Source of the DNA: JBEKTW01 sp049515655
GTDB taxonomy: Bacteria > Bacteroidota > Ignavibacteria > UBA10030 > SZUA-254
DNA: 64,000 nt
Assembly (NCBI GenBank): GCA_049515655.1
Contig: JBEKTW010000005.1
Coordinates: forward strand, 151,839-215,838
Direction of reading: 5' to 3'
Part shown: in pieces, positions 9,930-17,876 of the stretch
Numbering within the stretch: position 1 is the stretch's first letter
Layout of the letters: each line of letters begins with the position of its first letter
Position numbers and translations under genes: made by a program
Notes under the pieces: generated by a model
What the model was told of the DNA's origin: nothing
Databases searched by the model: none
What the model saw: only the letters and a program-made list of their open reading frames with translations

Positions 9930-9983
9930 TTCGCGTTCTTCGTGACTTCGTGGTTAAAAGCTTTAGCGCGAGGACGCAAAGGT
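9930..9983. repeat. Dispersed intergenic element, copy 2 (AGCTTTA core)
   Basis: Contains GTGGTTAAAAGCTTTAGCGC followed by GAGGACGCAAAGG, matching the copies at 6872, 14705 and 19966. It lies between two convergent genes and could act as a two-way transcription stop; there is no T tract. Confidence 0.55.
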
Positions 9984-10024
9984 GATAGTACTCGGCAATT
10001 CATCGACTTTGCGTTTTCTGGGCC

Positions 10025-11530
10025 TCATCTCTCCATTGTGGTGACTACGACCCGCGCCTCGGCTTGCTGGGCTGCAGTATCCTTGACTGTTTTCATTCCC
10101 CGGGTACGGACAACAAATTTTTCCAAATCCTCCTTTAAGATCTTGAATCCATCAACGTCTTGTGTTTCGATGGGTTCAAACGGCACCGTACGGGCAAAAG
10201 CCTGCAACACTTCCGCACCGTAGGGTTCGCTGCATATCCATCTTTCCGGAATAGGAACGACCTGGTTAACCAAATTGGAGGAAATGTAATAGCTGTCCTC
10301 CAATAATTCTCGGCGCCCATCCGCCATATGATAGACCAATCTCACGTAGCTTTCCCGGTTCACGCGGACATACACGTGCATCGTATCGTCCTTCGTGTAC
10401 ACTACGCCATCATTACCCCGGTCGGTCCACACCTCGACCTGTAACCCGCCATTCACCACTTCGTCCTTGTTAAACACCCTCTGGTCGCTCAACGCCTGGA
10501 CAAAATTCTGGGGCGTCAGCGATATTGCAGTATCGATAACGGATTGGGGGAACGTAACTTCGGTGTTCGCAACCATGTTTCCGGAATTTAGCTCTCGCAC
10601 CTGAACGAACAGTTTCACCTGATCGCCGTGCAGCCAGTACGTCCCGCTGACGAGCCATAGCGCTTCGCCCGACGTGCCGCCAACGGTCCACTTCGCGACA
10701 CTTGCGAGTCTTTGCTCGAGCAGCTGCTGCATATATCGGCCGAACTGACTGCTCATCTTTGTATCCTGGTATGTGAGCGGAACAACTCTCACGGGGCTAT
10801 TCCCGACCCTCTGTTGCTGACCAAGCATGTAACCAACGAACCACGCGGCATCATCAACAGAGCGCACTGGCCTGTTGATGATGCGGTCAATGGCACCGGT
10901 CACTTTTTCCGGAGATATGGAGACAGTATCAATCTCCGCAAACGATCCCGCATCAGCCACAATAAGAATCGAAATTGCCTCGTGGAGCTCAGCGAGGAGT
11001 GGAAATGCCGCCGAGTACTTTTCGATGGCACTTGATTTGTCCCCGTTCGCCTCCAATGCTTGAGCTTGGTCGATTACTGCTCGTACGTCTTCTTTGAGCT
11101 TTTGCACCTTCGCATGATAGTGTTCCACGAGGGCTTCACGCTGCACATAGGCCAATGCGTAAAATGTGCCATCATCGTTGTAGGTTTCTGTCTCGATGCC
11201 TTCAAGATGAAGAGATGTACTGCTCTGTGTGACGGTGTTCACGTATTCAGCGAATTTCTGGTTTGATTCTTCGACCGCCGTCGAAGTTTTGCTGGAGATT
11301 GTCACCTTAATGCGGCGAGAGATGTCGGCAATTGCCTTGTTGATTGCATCCTCCCGACCCTTGGCAGGGTCTTTCTCCGACGATACACCGAAGCCAACTA
11401 TGTAGATGCGATCGGGATACTTCGCTGACACGCCAAAGTTCTTGACCCAGTCGGGGGTACCGGACAATGCAAAATTAAAAATGCAAAAGGAAAGCAGGGT
11501 GAAAAGTACTATTTCTTTTAGATGTCTCAT
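10025..11530 (-). CDS. LPP20-family protein with C-terminal DUF4384 domain, exported
   Basis: 501 residues with an N-terminal signal peptide (EIVLFTLLSFCIFNFALSG). Residues about 28-140 are LPP20-like: PDWVKNFG, then IYIVGFGVSS, an Ala/Lys-rich helix and YALAYVQREALVEHY. The middle (about 190-330) resembles a curli-biogenesis/FlgO-like domain (RVVPLTYQDTKMSSQFGRYM). The C-terminal quarter (about 365-465, LQVEVWTDRGNDGVVY, DTMHVYVRVNRESYVRLVY) is DUF4384, which in other bacteria often accompanies caspase-fold proteins. It is the last gene of a four-gene cluster with a second LPP20 protein and a caspase. The function is unknown; an envelope location is likely. Confidence 0.75.
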   Translation of the reverse strand: MRHLKEIVLFTLLSFCIFNFALSGTPDWVKNFGVSAKYPDRIYIVGFGVSSEKDPAKGREDAINKAIADISRRIKVTISSKTSTAVEESNQKFAEYVNTVTQSSTSLHLEGIETETYNDDGTFYALAYVQREALVEHYHAKVQKLKEDVRAVIDQAQALEANGDKSSAIEKYSAAFPLLAELHEAISILIVADAGSFAEIDTVSISPEKVTGAIDRIINRPVRSVDDAAWFVGYMLGQQQRVGNSPVRVVPLTYQDTKMSSQFGRYMQQLLEQRLASVAKWTVGGTSGEALWLVSGTYWLHGDQVKLFVQVRELNSGNMVANTEVTFPQSVIDTAISLTPQNFVQALSDQRVFNKDEVVNGGLQVEVWTDRGNDGVVYTKDDTMHVYVRVNRESYVRLVYHMADGRRELLEDSYYISSNLVNQVVPIPERWICSEPYGAEVLQAFARTVPFEPIETQDVDGFKILKEDLEKFVVRTRGMKTVKDTAAQQAEARVVVTTMER

Positions 11531-11555
11531 ATTATTGTGTCCTGCGTTCAGGTTC

Positions 11556-11690
11556 TTATTTCCTTATGAACACAAAATCCCCTCCTTCATCGCCGGCATC
11601 TTCTATCTCTCCAAAAAGCTCTTCAGCCGTAAGGTAGGTCTTTGGCTCAGGGCGAGAGACAAGCGAATCAGCCCCGAGCTTTTCAAGATC
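11556..11690 (-). other. Coding-like extension in frame beyond the stop of the 195-residue LPP20 gene
   Basis: Directly after the TAA at 11691-11693 the same frame continues for 44 codons to a second TAA at 11556-11558. The translation has protein-like composition and pattern: EKLGADSLVSRPEPK, then TYLTAEELFGEIEDAGDEGG and DFVFIRK. There is no ATG, GTG or TTG in frame at its head, so it is not an obvious separate gene. It may be the former C-terminus of the LPP20 protein cut by a nonsense mutation, a readthrough extension, or a sequencing error. Confidence 0.45.
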
Positions 11691-12278
11691 TTATTTCTCC
11701 TGCGCCGGCTGCTGCTGCTTTTTCCATTCCTCGTATTTTTGCACTTCATCGTCAAGGTCTTTGAACGACTGCGAAGCGCGAAAACGAGTGTACATCTGCT
11801 CGTTGTTTTTGATTTGCTGCTGAAGAGCCTCATTCGCGGCACCGACTGGGTACTGGACAAGCACATAGGCGCGCCAAATATCGCCGTCCTTGAACTGTTT
11901 TTGTTTAACTACTTGGCTTCCAGAAAGGCTTGTCGAAACAACGGTTTTACTCGCCCCGGTGAACTGTTGCAGCAGTTGCGCATCTTTGCCGATCCCCGTT
12001 TCTTCATCGAATTTTTTCTGCAAGTCACTGATTCTTGTTTCCACTATCCTTCCGATCTCGGTGCGAGCCGCCGACGTCGCCTTGTCTACTGCAAGCTGCA
12101 TATCTTGCGATGTCGCAGTAGTAGCTGCATAGAAATAATTCGGGTCTTGCGGATGGTTGTTGTACCAATCGGGGATGTCTCCTTCAGAGGTGCCTTGCAT
12201 GCCTTTCGAACCGCTGCAACCGTTGAAAAATACTGCGGTTAGAATGATACAAAAAAGCAAATGAAATAGTTTTTTCAT
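11691..12278 (-). CDS. LPP20-family lipoprotein
   Basis: 195 residues. A type II signal peptide ends in a lipobox (AVFFNGCSG, Cys near residue 21), so the protein should be anchored in the membrane. Residues about 35-145 are LPP20-like: IPDWYNNHPQDPNYFYAATT, an Ala-rich helix with RTEIGRIVETRISDLQ, and DIWRAYVLVQYP. The C-terminus is a charged, Gln/Lys-rich coiled tail. AAGGAGAGG gives a strong ribosome site before the ATG. It lies between the caspase gene (238 bp upstream) and the LPP20/DUF4384 gene (160 bp downstream). The reading frame after its stop remains coding-like for 44 codons. Confidence 0.8.
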   Translation of the reverse strand: MKKLFHLLFCIILTAVFFNGCSGSKGMQGTSEGDIPDWYNNHPQDPNYFYAATTATSQDMQLAVDKATSAARTEIGRIVETRISDLQKKFDEETGIGKDAQLLQQFTGASKTVVSTSLSGSQVVKQKQFKDGDIWRAYVLVQYPVGAANEALQQQIKNNEQMYTRFRASQSFKDLDDEVQKYEEWKKQQQPAQEK

Positions 12279-12516
12279 AAACCTCTCCTTGTGATGGTAG
12301 AATGATAGTAGTTAGTCTGTACCCTAACCTTTGCTTATTAACCCATTGCTTTCCTAAAACGACAAAACCCACCATACAGACCAGTGCCAGGTTTTCAAAG
12401 AGCTTCGTAGCCCGTTCCCCCGGGCGCTCCTGTTGGGGAGAGAGTGTCAACCCGCCCCACACGTGCTCATCACCCTGCAAGAAATGGGAAATTTCGTTGA
12501 TTTATCCGTCGTGTTG

Positions 12517-14109
12517 CTACGGCACAACAGTCAGCGGCAGATTGACGTCGAAACTCCCGCTCGAGATGGGACTTTGCTGTGCCTTCGTATCTCTGCGGAC
12601 GTGATCGCTGACATATTGCGTCAACTCGCCGAGCCGGATGATCTTGTCGTGGTCAAAATCTGCTTTTCCCTTGAGGGCTTCCAAAATGTAATACGTAAAG
12701 ACGCCATGACCTCCGCCCCATTTCTTATCTTCCTGCGATAATTGATTGACGTCGCTGGCGCTGAATGAAATCGAGCTCTCGCGGGATCGCGCTATCTCTT
12801 CGAGGTATTCATTCACAAGGTCCGGCGCTGCCAGAGCGCGCGATGCGATCTCCCCGCTGACACCGCGGCTGTGACATGCGTCGGCAAAGACCAGCACCCG
12901 TTTTGCCGCCACATAATCATGCAACGCATCTTGAATTTCCTGCATCTTGATTGACGTTGAGGCAAGCTTGTTCAGTTGAGAATCGTGAGTGAGAAGATAC
13001 AGTACCTTCGGGCGTTCGGGGTCGGGGGCACCGTGACCGGCAAAGTATATGAATACAATGTCGTCCTCAATTGCCGCCTTCAAAAAGTCCGTGATAGCCT
13101 CCCGCACATGGGCCGAGGTAGCCTGTTCGTTGACGAGGAATCGAGCGTTTGATTTAGGCACACCCAGCCCCCCTTCTTCAATCGGTGTTGTCGTGACGGC
13201 ATAGAAGGCTTGCGCGTCATTGTCAGCGTACCGGAGTTGCGGAATGTCCGAGTCCGCGTAGTGTGAAATCCCGACAACCACAGCCCAGCGTTGACCTTTG
13301 AAGACACTGGGAAGCTCCGTTTTTTGAACAAGCGACCTGGGTTCACGCTTGACAAGAAACTTCAGCGACGCCTCGTTCCTGAACTTGTCGACGGCCCTGA
13401 TTTCAATTTCGTTGTTCCCCAGGACGAGCAGGACATTGTCGGAAAAACTCGTGCCCCCACCCGTTAGAGAAAGCTGCGCCTCCTGCCCATTGACCAGCAC
13501 AAGGGCAACACCGCTTGAGTCGGTTGCAAGGCCTTTCACCACAAGCGACGAACTATCCGTATGAAATGCCGCAGAATCAACAGGGATTTTCATTCCCCTC
13601 GTCGTTACGATCACCGGCTCGGTCACTTCAATCGCTGGCGGAGTTACGTCCCTGACAACGGGCTTTTCTTTCGTTGAGATGGTCATCGATTGCGTTTCAC
13701 TTTTGATCCCTTTGGCATCGGCAACTTCTATCATAAATGGGATGGTTTGCGTCGGGGCATTCTCAGGCGCGCTCAACTCAAACCGTGCGGTATCGGCCCC
13801 CGCGGGTGAAATTTGCGGAATCGTGAATGAAGGAATAAATCTAATCCGAGAGGTGGTGCTGGTCGTTGAAAGAGATACAACCACCGAACGAGCTGTCGTT
13901 CCGCCGGTATTAGAAACCGTCACCAGGAGAGTCCCGACTTCCCCCGCACCGAGAGTATTGCCTCCGGAATGCCCTATGAATCGCAGCGTCGCCGAGAGTT
14001 TTTCCGGTGAACTGAACGATCCCGCATTGCTGCGACCCGTCACTCCCTGCGCATCGGTCATGGTGATCACCAGAAACAATCCAGCAAGAAATTCTACCAC
14101 TTTTCTCAT
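12517..14109 (-). CDS. Exported caspase-family (C14) cysteine peptidase with N-terminal Ig-like domains
   Basis: 530 residues. A signal peptide (VVEFLAGLFLVITMTDAQ) puts it in the periplasm or outside, unusual for a caspase-fold protein thought of as cytoplasmic. Residues about 40-150 form a CARDB/Ig-like domain (GTLLVTVSNTGGTTARSVVV) and about 160-255 a second sandwich. The caspase domain starts at WAVVVGISHYADSDIPQLRY near 280; the catalytic His is in YFAGHG near 358 and the Cys in FADACHSRG near 412, so the dyad is intact. The C-terminus keeps GVFTYYILEAL. An AGGAGAGG ribosome site precedes the ATG. It follows the 173-residue membrane protein by 36 bp and precedes two LPP20 proteins. Its target is unknown. 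Confidence 0.88.
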   Translation of the reverse strand: MRKVVEFLAGLFLVITMTDAQGVTGRSNAGSFSSPEKLSATLRFIGHSGGNTLGAGEVGTLLVTVSNTGGTTARSVVVSLSTTSTTSRIRFIPSFTIPQISPAGADTARFELSAPENAPTQTIPFMIEVADAKGIKSETQSMTISTKEKPVVRDVTPPAIEVTEPVIVTTRGMKIPVDSAAFHTDSSSLVVKGLATDSSGVALVLVNGQEAQLSLTGGGTSFSDNVLLVLGNNEIEIRAVDKFRNEASLKFLVKREPRSLVQKTELPSVFKGQRWAVVVGISHYADSDIPQLRYADNDAQAFYAVTTTPIEEGGLGVPKSNARFLVNEQATSAHVREAITDFLKAAIEDDIVFIYFAGHGAPDPERPKVLYLLTHDSQLNKLASTSIKMQEIQDALHDYVAAKRVLVFADACHSRGVSGEIASRALAAPDLVNEYLEEIARSRESSISFSASDVNQLSQEDKKWGGGHGVFTYYILEALKGKADFDHDKIIRLGELTQYVSDHVRRDTKAQQSPISSGSFDVNLPLTVVP

Positions 14110-14145
14110 GCTATCCTCTCCTTTTGAGATAATAGTCGATGATCG

Positions 14146-14667
14146 TTAAGGCCTACCCGGAGGAAACGGCAACTGTATGGATGCAGAACCTGATTCTTTC
14201 TTTCCCAACAGTAGCACGGCAGCACCCCCAGCCGTTGCAAATCCAACTCCGATCCAGAACCAAGGTAACCCGCCCGCGGGAAGTTGCGCATGGATTTCGA
14301 ACCGGTATCCGTCACCTTCCAAACCCTTCGGGAGGTCCCTCTTGTACTCCCACAGGATTTTTCTTCCAACTCCGCTCAAGATTCCCTTGCCGACATCTCC
14401 CGTGACGGCTTCGGGAATTACTTTGAATGAGGGATCATTGTCATTCAGCAGGGTAAGGCTCACGTCATATTCCTGATTGAGAGGAGCCAGCAGATCGTAA
14501 GTTATGACTACAGTATCCCCCTCGAGTTCCCATTGGATGTTCCGTAAACTAATCGATGGTTCGTCGCTGCGCGCGAAGGCATGCGCATCAATCAGAAGCA
14601 GCGATAATGGGATCAGCAAGGTCAACACAACAGGCTTACGGTAACGGAGTATTTGAGTGATGCTCAT
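14146..14667 (-). CDS. Small exported protein with beta-sandwich and C-terminal membrane segment, unknown function
   Basis: 173 residues. The N-terminus is a signal peptide (KPVVLTLLIPLSLLLIDAHA). Residues about 35-130 form a single domain: ISLRNIQWELEGDTVVITYD, YDVSLTLLNDNDPSFKV, and VTGDVGKGILSGVGRKILWE, a pattern often seen at the N-terminus of T9SS-era secreted proteins of Ignavibacteria-like genomes. A hydrophobic segment (LPWFWIGVGFATAGGAAVLLL, about 135-155) follows, with a short Gly/Ser/Pro tail. It is the first gene of the caspase/LPP20 cluster. The function is not known. Confidence 0.7.
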   Translation of the reverse strand: MSITQILRYRKPVVLTLLIPLSLLLIDAHAFARSDEPSISLRNIQWELEGDTVVITYDLLAPLNQEYDVSLTLLNDNDPSFKVIPEAVTGDVGKGILSGVGRKILWEYKRDLPKGLEGDGYRFEIHAQLPAGGLPWFWIGVGFATAGGAAVLLLGKKESGSASIQLPFPPGRP

Positions 14668-14704
14668 AACAATCTCACGAGTTTTGTTCTCAATAGTCTT
14701 TTCG

Positions 14705-14760
14705 TCCTTTGCGATTTAAGAACTTTAACCGCAGAGTCCGCAAAGGGGTGCGCAAAGGGC
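14705..14760. repeat. Dispersed intergenic element, copy 3 (AGCTTTA core, opposite orientation)
   Basis: Contains CCTTTGCGATTTAAGAACTTTAACCGC and the downstream halves GAGTCCGCAAAGG and TGCGCAAAGGG. It resembles the copies at 6872, 9930 and 19966 and lies directly upstream of the caspase cluster's first gene. Confidence 0.5.
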
Positions 14761-14789
14761 ACTTACTCACTTTCGACCAACCAATTCTA

Positions 14790-15065
14790 ATCCCAATAAT
14801 CCCAAATTCCATTCATCCCAATAATTCCAAATCCCATTCATCCCAATAATTCCAAATCCCAATCATCCCAATAATTCCAAATCCCAACCATCCCAATAAT
14901 TCCAAATCCCAACCATCCCAATAATTCCAAATCCCAACCATCCCAATAATTCCAAATCCCAACCATCCCAATAATTCCAAATCCCTCCAAATCCCAACCA
15001 TCCCAATAATTCCAAATCCCAACCATCCCAATAATTCCAAATCCCAACCATCCCAATAATTCCAA
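14790..15065. repeat. 25-bp tandem repeat array
   Basis: About eleven head-to-tail copies of a 25-bp unit reading ATCCCAATAATTCCAAATCC plus AACC. The first units differ slightly (ATTC, AATC instead of AACC); the inner ones are identical. One unit is followed by a partial 14-bp duplication at 14986-14999. The array begins 7 bp after the stop of the T9SS gene at 15073. Because 25 is not a multiple of three and the unit lacks stops on the minus strand, all three minus frames are open and spell a WNYWD/GWDLELLG pattern; this is most likely not translated. Confidence 0.9.
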
Positions 15066-15072
15066 GTTGACC

Positions 15073-17226
15073 TCACTTCACTAGCAATAACTTCTTCGTC
15101 TGAATGCTTTTCCCATTCACCACAAGCCGGCACAAATACATTCCGCTTGCAATCCGATTGCCCGACTCACTTGTCCCGTCCCACGTCACTGTATACACCG
15201 CGGGTGAGTGCAAACCATCTGTCAATATCTTGATCCGCTCACCGAGCACGGAGTACACAGCAAGACGCACCTGCGCCTCACGGGCGACCTTGAAGCTAAT
15301 CGACGTTGTCGGATTGAATGGGTTCGGAAAATTCTGCATTAATTCGAATTTGTCGGGTAATAATTTGGCGATTTCGTTCTCGACAAACTGCTTCTTCCCG
15401 ACGATCAGCTTGAAGGGCATTCTTTCACTCACCGTCGCGTACACATATTCATTCTTCAAACGCACATCGAAGGGAGTTGTGTTAAGCTGGTTCACGAGAA
15501 TGACCTCATTTCCCGCCGGTATCTGCTCGATGTTCTTGAACGTGATCTTTGCCCCTGATTTTCTCGGGTTCGAAACCTCGAAGTCCCATGCCTGTCCGTC
15601 GCCGAGTGAGGAACGATAATCCGCATTAAACCGGCTGTTCTTTGCATCCCATTCCGAACGATTGAAGCACAAAAACCCTTGGTCAAACATAAGCCGAGGT
15701 TTATGACTGTGGTATTTCAGCAACCCACTTTTTGATGATGACACAATCCCAATATAATTCGCCGGGTCTTTGTTGATGTCGGACTCAAAAATGATTTGCA
15801 CTTGCCAATCTGCACGAGGGGGCTGAACTGGCGCGATGTTTTGCCAGAAAGGATACGGAATCCCCAGCGACGTCAAATTGGTATCGTTGGAGAAGTAATA
15901 ACCTCGGAACGGCGCAAGCACTGTCACAGTATCCACAAAGTTACCGACGTACGTCCACGCTTTCGTCGCCGAATCGAGACCGTTTTGACCGATGATATCC
16001 GACCACAACACAGCTCTGTCAAATGGATTTGAAATGATGTTCCAGCCGCTGTGAAGCGGAATGCCGTATGTTCTGTCGGCGGCGATAGGAGGCATTTCGA
16101 TGGTGACTTGGGCAAGAGACAAATTCCCTTTCTTCAAAAGCCAATAACCCTCACCGGGCCCAATGTAATCGTCAGAGGATAACTCGACCAAGTAATTGGA
16201 TGCCGCTCCGTTATCTCGAAACATTCTCCAGTCTGTTTGTTGTGTTCCAGAAATAATACTGCCGATTGTAGTGGTAGTTACTCCGGGAAAACTAAACAAC
16301 CTATAGGACGTAGAAGCAGTGGGGTCGGACGGAAATGAAACAACAGGTGGAGTAATTGCGACCTGAGGAAATGTCATGAAGCTAAACCTTGTTGAGAATG
16401 CACTCCAGCCGGCGCTGTTCCCCGCGCCCACACGCCAATAGTATGTCGTGTTGTATGCAAGTGTGTTATATGAAGTTGGTCCGATGTGATACGAAGTGTC
16501 GATAAGAGTTGAATCATCGAATACCAGGGCTGAAAAATCTGACGCAGAGCAGACTTGCAGATAGTATTTTGCAGCGCCGGCAGATTGGTTCCATCGCAGC
16601 GTCAGCGTTGTCGGCTGGTTGGTTGCGCCGTTGACAGGAGCGATGAGCACTGGGGCGTTCGGGGTTGTGATCGTAGAATCGTTGTTGAAATACACGACAG
16701 GGATTGCTCCTCCTCCGACAGGAACTCTGAACTCGCGCATGCCGCTGGCTGTCGGCTGATCATTTTCCCAATGTCCGCCGGTGGTCGGGCTTGTAACATA
16801 CTTGTAATGAATGAACGATGTGTCAGCGAGCGATATCGTTTTCGTGAAGATGCTGTCTTGATTGGGATCCTTCAGGGTATCGGTATATCCCACGCCCCCC
16901 CAGCCATTGAAGTCACCGGCCACGCAGACGACGCCTCCACTGCCCGGAAGAAACACGCCCCGAAGCATTTGGATCTTCATGTTCACCTGAAATGTAACAG
17001 GCCAGTATCCGACGGCACCTGTTCCAAAGTGCCATACATTCGACCACGGGCCTACCGCATTTGCTGAATCTTTGGCATTCACTCTCCACCAATAGTATGT
17101 GCCGTTTGCGAGACCGTTTACCAACCTTGACGTATCAGTTACTGTCGTGTCATTAAGAACGATGCCCGAAACGAAATTCGAATCCCTTGCGAGTTGTACA
17201 TGGTACGACTTTGCCGAGTTGTACAT
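15073..17226 (-). CDS. C-terminal part of a T9SS-exported FN3/carbohydrate-binding protein (broken gene, fragment 3)
   Basis: 717 residues. It starts inside a domain (SYHVQLARDSNFVSG), with no signal peptide, so this is not a natural start. In order: FN3-like module, a carbohydrate-binding-like module with VAGDFNGW, DSIFTKTISL and FIHYKYVT (CBM48/20-like look), a second FN3-like module (about 200-290), a longer unique region, and a T9SS sorting domain (NFPNPFNPTTSISF, then GMYLCRLVVNGK) ending LLLVK. The frame is the same as that of fragment 1 (17800-19419), while the piece between is shifted by one base. A 25-bp tandem duplication at 17191-17240 causes the break here. The whole was probably one secreted protein displayed or released by T9SS. 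Confidence 0.75.
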   Translation of the reverse strand: MYNSAKSYHVQLARDSNFVSGIVLNDTTVTDTSRLVNGLANGTYYWWRVNAKDSANAVGPWSNVWHFGTGAVGYWPVTFQVNMKIQMLRGVFLPGSGGVVCVAGDFNGWGGVGYTDTLKDPNQDSIFTKTISLADTSFIHYKYVTSPTTGGHWENDQPTASGMREFRVPVGGGAIPVVYFNNDSTITTPNAPVLIAPVNGATNQPTTLTLRWNQSAGAAKYYLQVCSASDFSALVFDDSTLIDTSYHIGPTSYNTLAYNTTYYWRVGAGNSAGWSAFSTRFSFMTFPQVAITPPVVSFPSDPTASTSYRLFSFPGVTTTTIGSIISGTQQTDWRMFRDNGAASNYLVELSSDDYIGPGEGYWLLKKGNLSLAQVTIEMPPIAADRTYGIPLHSGWNIISNPFDRAVLWSDIIGQNGLDSATKAWTYVGNFVDTVTVLAPFRGYYFSNDTNLTSLGIPYPFWQNIAPVQPPRADWQVQIIFESDINKDPANYIGIVSSSKSGLLKYHSHKPRLMFDQGFLCFNRSEWDAKNSRFNADYRSSLGDGQAWDFEVSNPRKSGAKITFKNIEQIPAGNEVILVNQLNTTPFDVRLKNEYVYATVSERMPFKLIVGKKQFVENEIAKLLPDKFELMQNFPNPFNPTTSISFKVAREAQVRLAVYSVLGERIKILTDGLHSPAVYTVTWDGTSESGNRIASGMYLCRLVVNGKSIQTKKLLLVK

Positions 17227-17876
17227 GGTACGACTTTGCCCCGATCACTGCATGCCAAAGCAAGATAGGATTTACCGGCTGGTTGGTTGCGCCATTGACA
17301 GGAGCGAGGAGTACCGGGGAGTTGGGAGTTACGATCGTGGAATCATTGTTGAAATAAACGACGGGGATCGCTCCTCCTCCGACAGGAACCCTGAACTCGC
17401 GCATGCCGCTGGCTGTCGGCTGATTACTTTCCCAATGTCCGCCGGTGGTCGGGCTTGTAACATATTTGTAATGAATAAACGATGTGTCAGCAAGCGATAT
17501 CGTTTTCGTGAAGATGCTGTCTTGATTAGGATCCTTCAGGGTATCTGTATATCCCGTGCCCCCCCAGCCATTGAAGTCACCGGCCACGCAGACGACGCCT
17601 CCACTGCCCGGGAGAAACGCCCCCCGGAGCATCTGGATCTTCATGTTCACCTGAAATGTAACAGGCCAGTATCCGACGGCACCTGTTCCAAAGTGCCATA
17701 CATTCGACCACGGGCCTACCGCATTTGTTGAATCTTTGGCATTCACTCTCCACCAGTATGTGCCGTTTGCGAGACCGTTTACCAACCTTGACGTATCAGT
17801 TACTGTCGTGTCATTAAGAACGATGCCCGAAACGAAATTCGAATCCCTTGCGAGTTGTACATGGTACGACTTTGCC
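16585..17876 (-). repeat. 661-bp internal direct duplication (two adjacent copies)
   Basis: The stretch reading GGCAAAGTCGTACC onward occurs at 17876 and again 661 bp later at 17215 on the minus strand. The copies are nearly identical, with scattered substitutions and one 3-bp difference (YYWWR against YWWR). Each encodes one FN3-like plus one carbohydrate-binding-like module. At 17191-17240 one copy of a 25-bp piece is duplicated; near 17876 about 43 bp present in the other copy are missing. Confidence 0.8.
17153..17785 (-). CDS. Middle fragment of the broken T9SS/FN3 gene (fragment 2)
   Basis: 210 residues, an internal repeat unit of the large protein: WWRVNAKDSTNAVGPWSNVW (FN3-like), VAGDFNGWGGTGYTDTLKD (carbohydrate-binding-like), then GATNQPVNPILLWHAVIGAK. 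The frame really begins near 17875, inside SYHVQL, without a start codon; the ATG at 17785 is incidental. It is shifted by one base from both flanking fragments. Reading ends in an artificial tail after the 25-bp duplication. It is unlikely to be an independent gene. Confidence 0.55.
   Translation of the reverse strand: MVNGLANGTYWWRVNAKDSTNAVGPWSNVWHFGTGAVGYWPVTFQVNMKIQMLRGAFLPGSGGVVCVAGDFNGWGGTGYTDTLKDPNQDSIFTKTISLADTSFIHYKYVTSPTTGGHWESNQPTASGMREFRVPVGGGAIPVVYFNNDSTIVTPNSPVLLAPVNGATNQPVNPILLWHAVIGAKSYHVQLGKVVPCTTRKGFEFRFGHRS

Noticed and set aside
14790..15065. CRISPR array
   Set aside because: The 25-bp units are directly adjacent with no spacers, and no cas gene is in the window.
14813..15133. 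Open frames of up to about 100 codons in the 25-bp array (WNYWDGWDLELLG repeats)
   Set aside because: All three minus frames are open only because the repeat unit lacks stops; no ribosome site, no proper N-terminus, and the frames overlap the end of a real gene.
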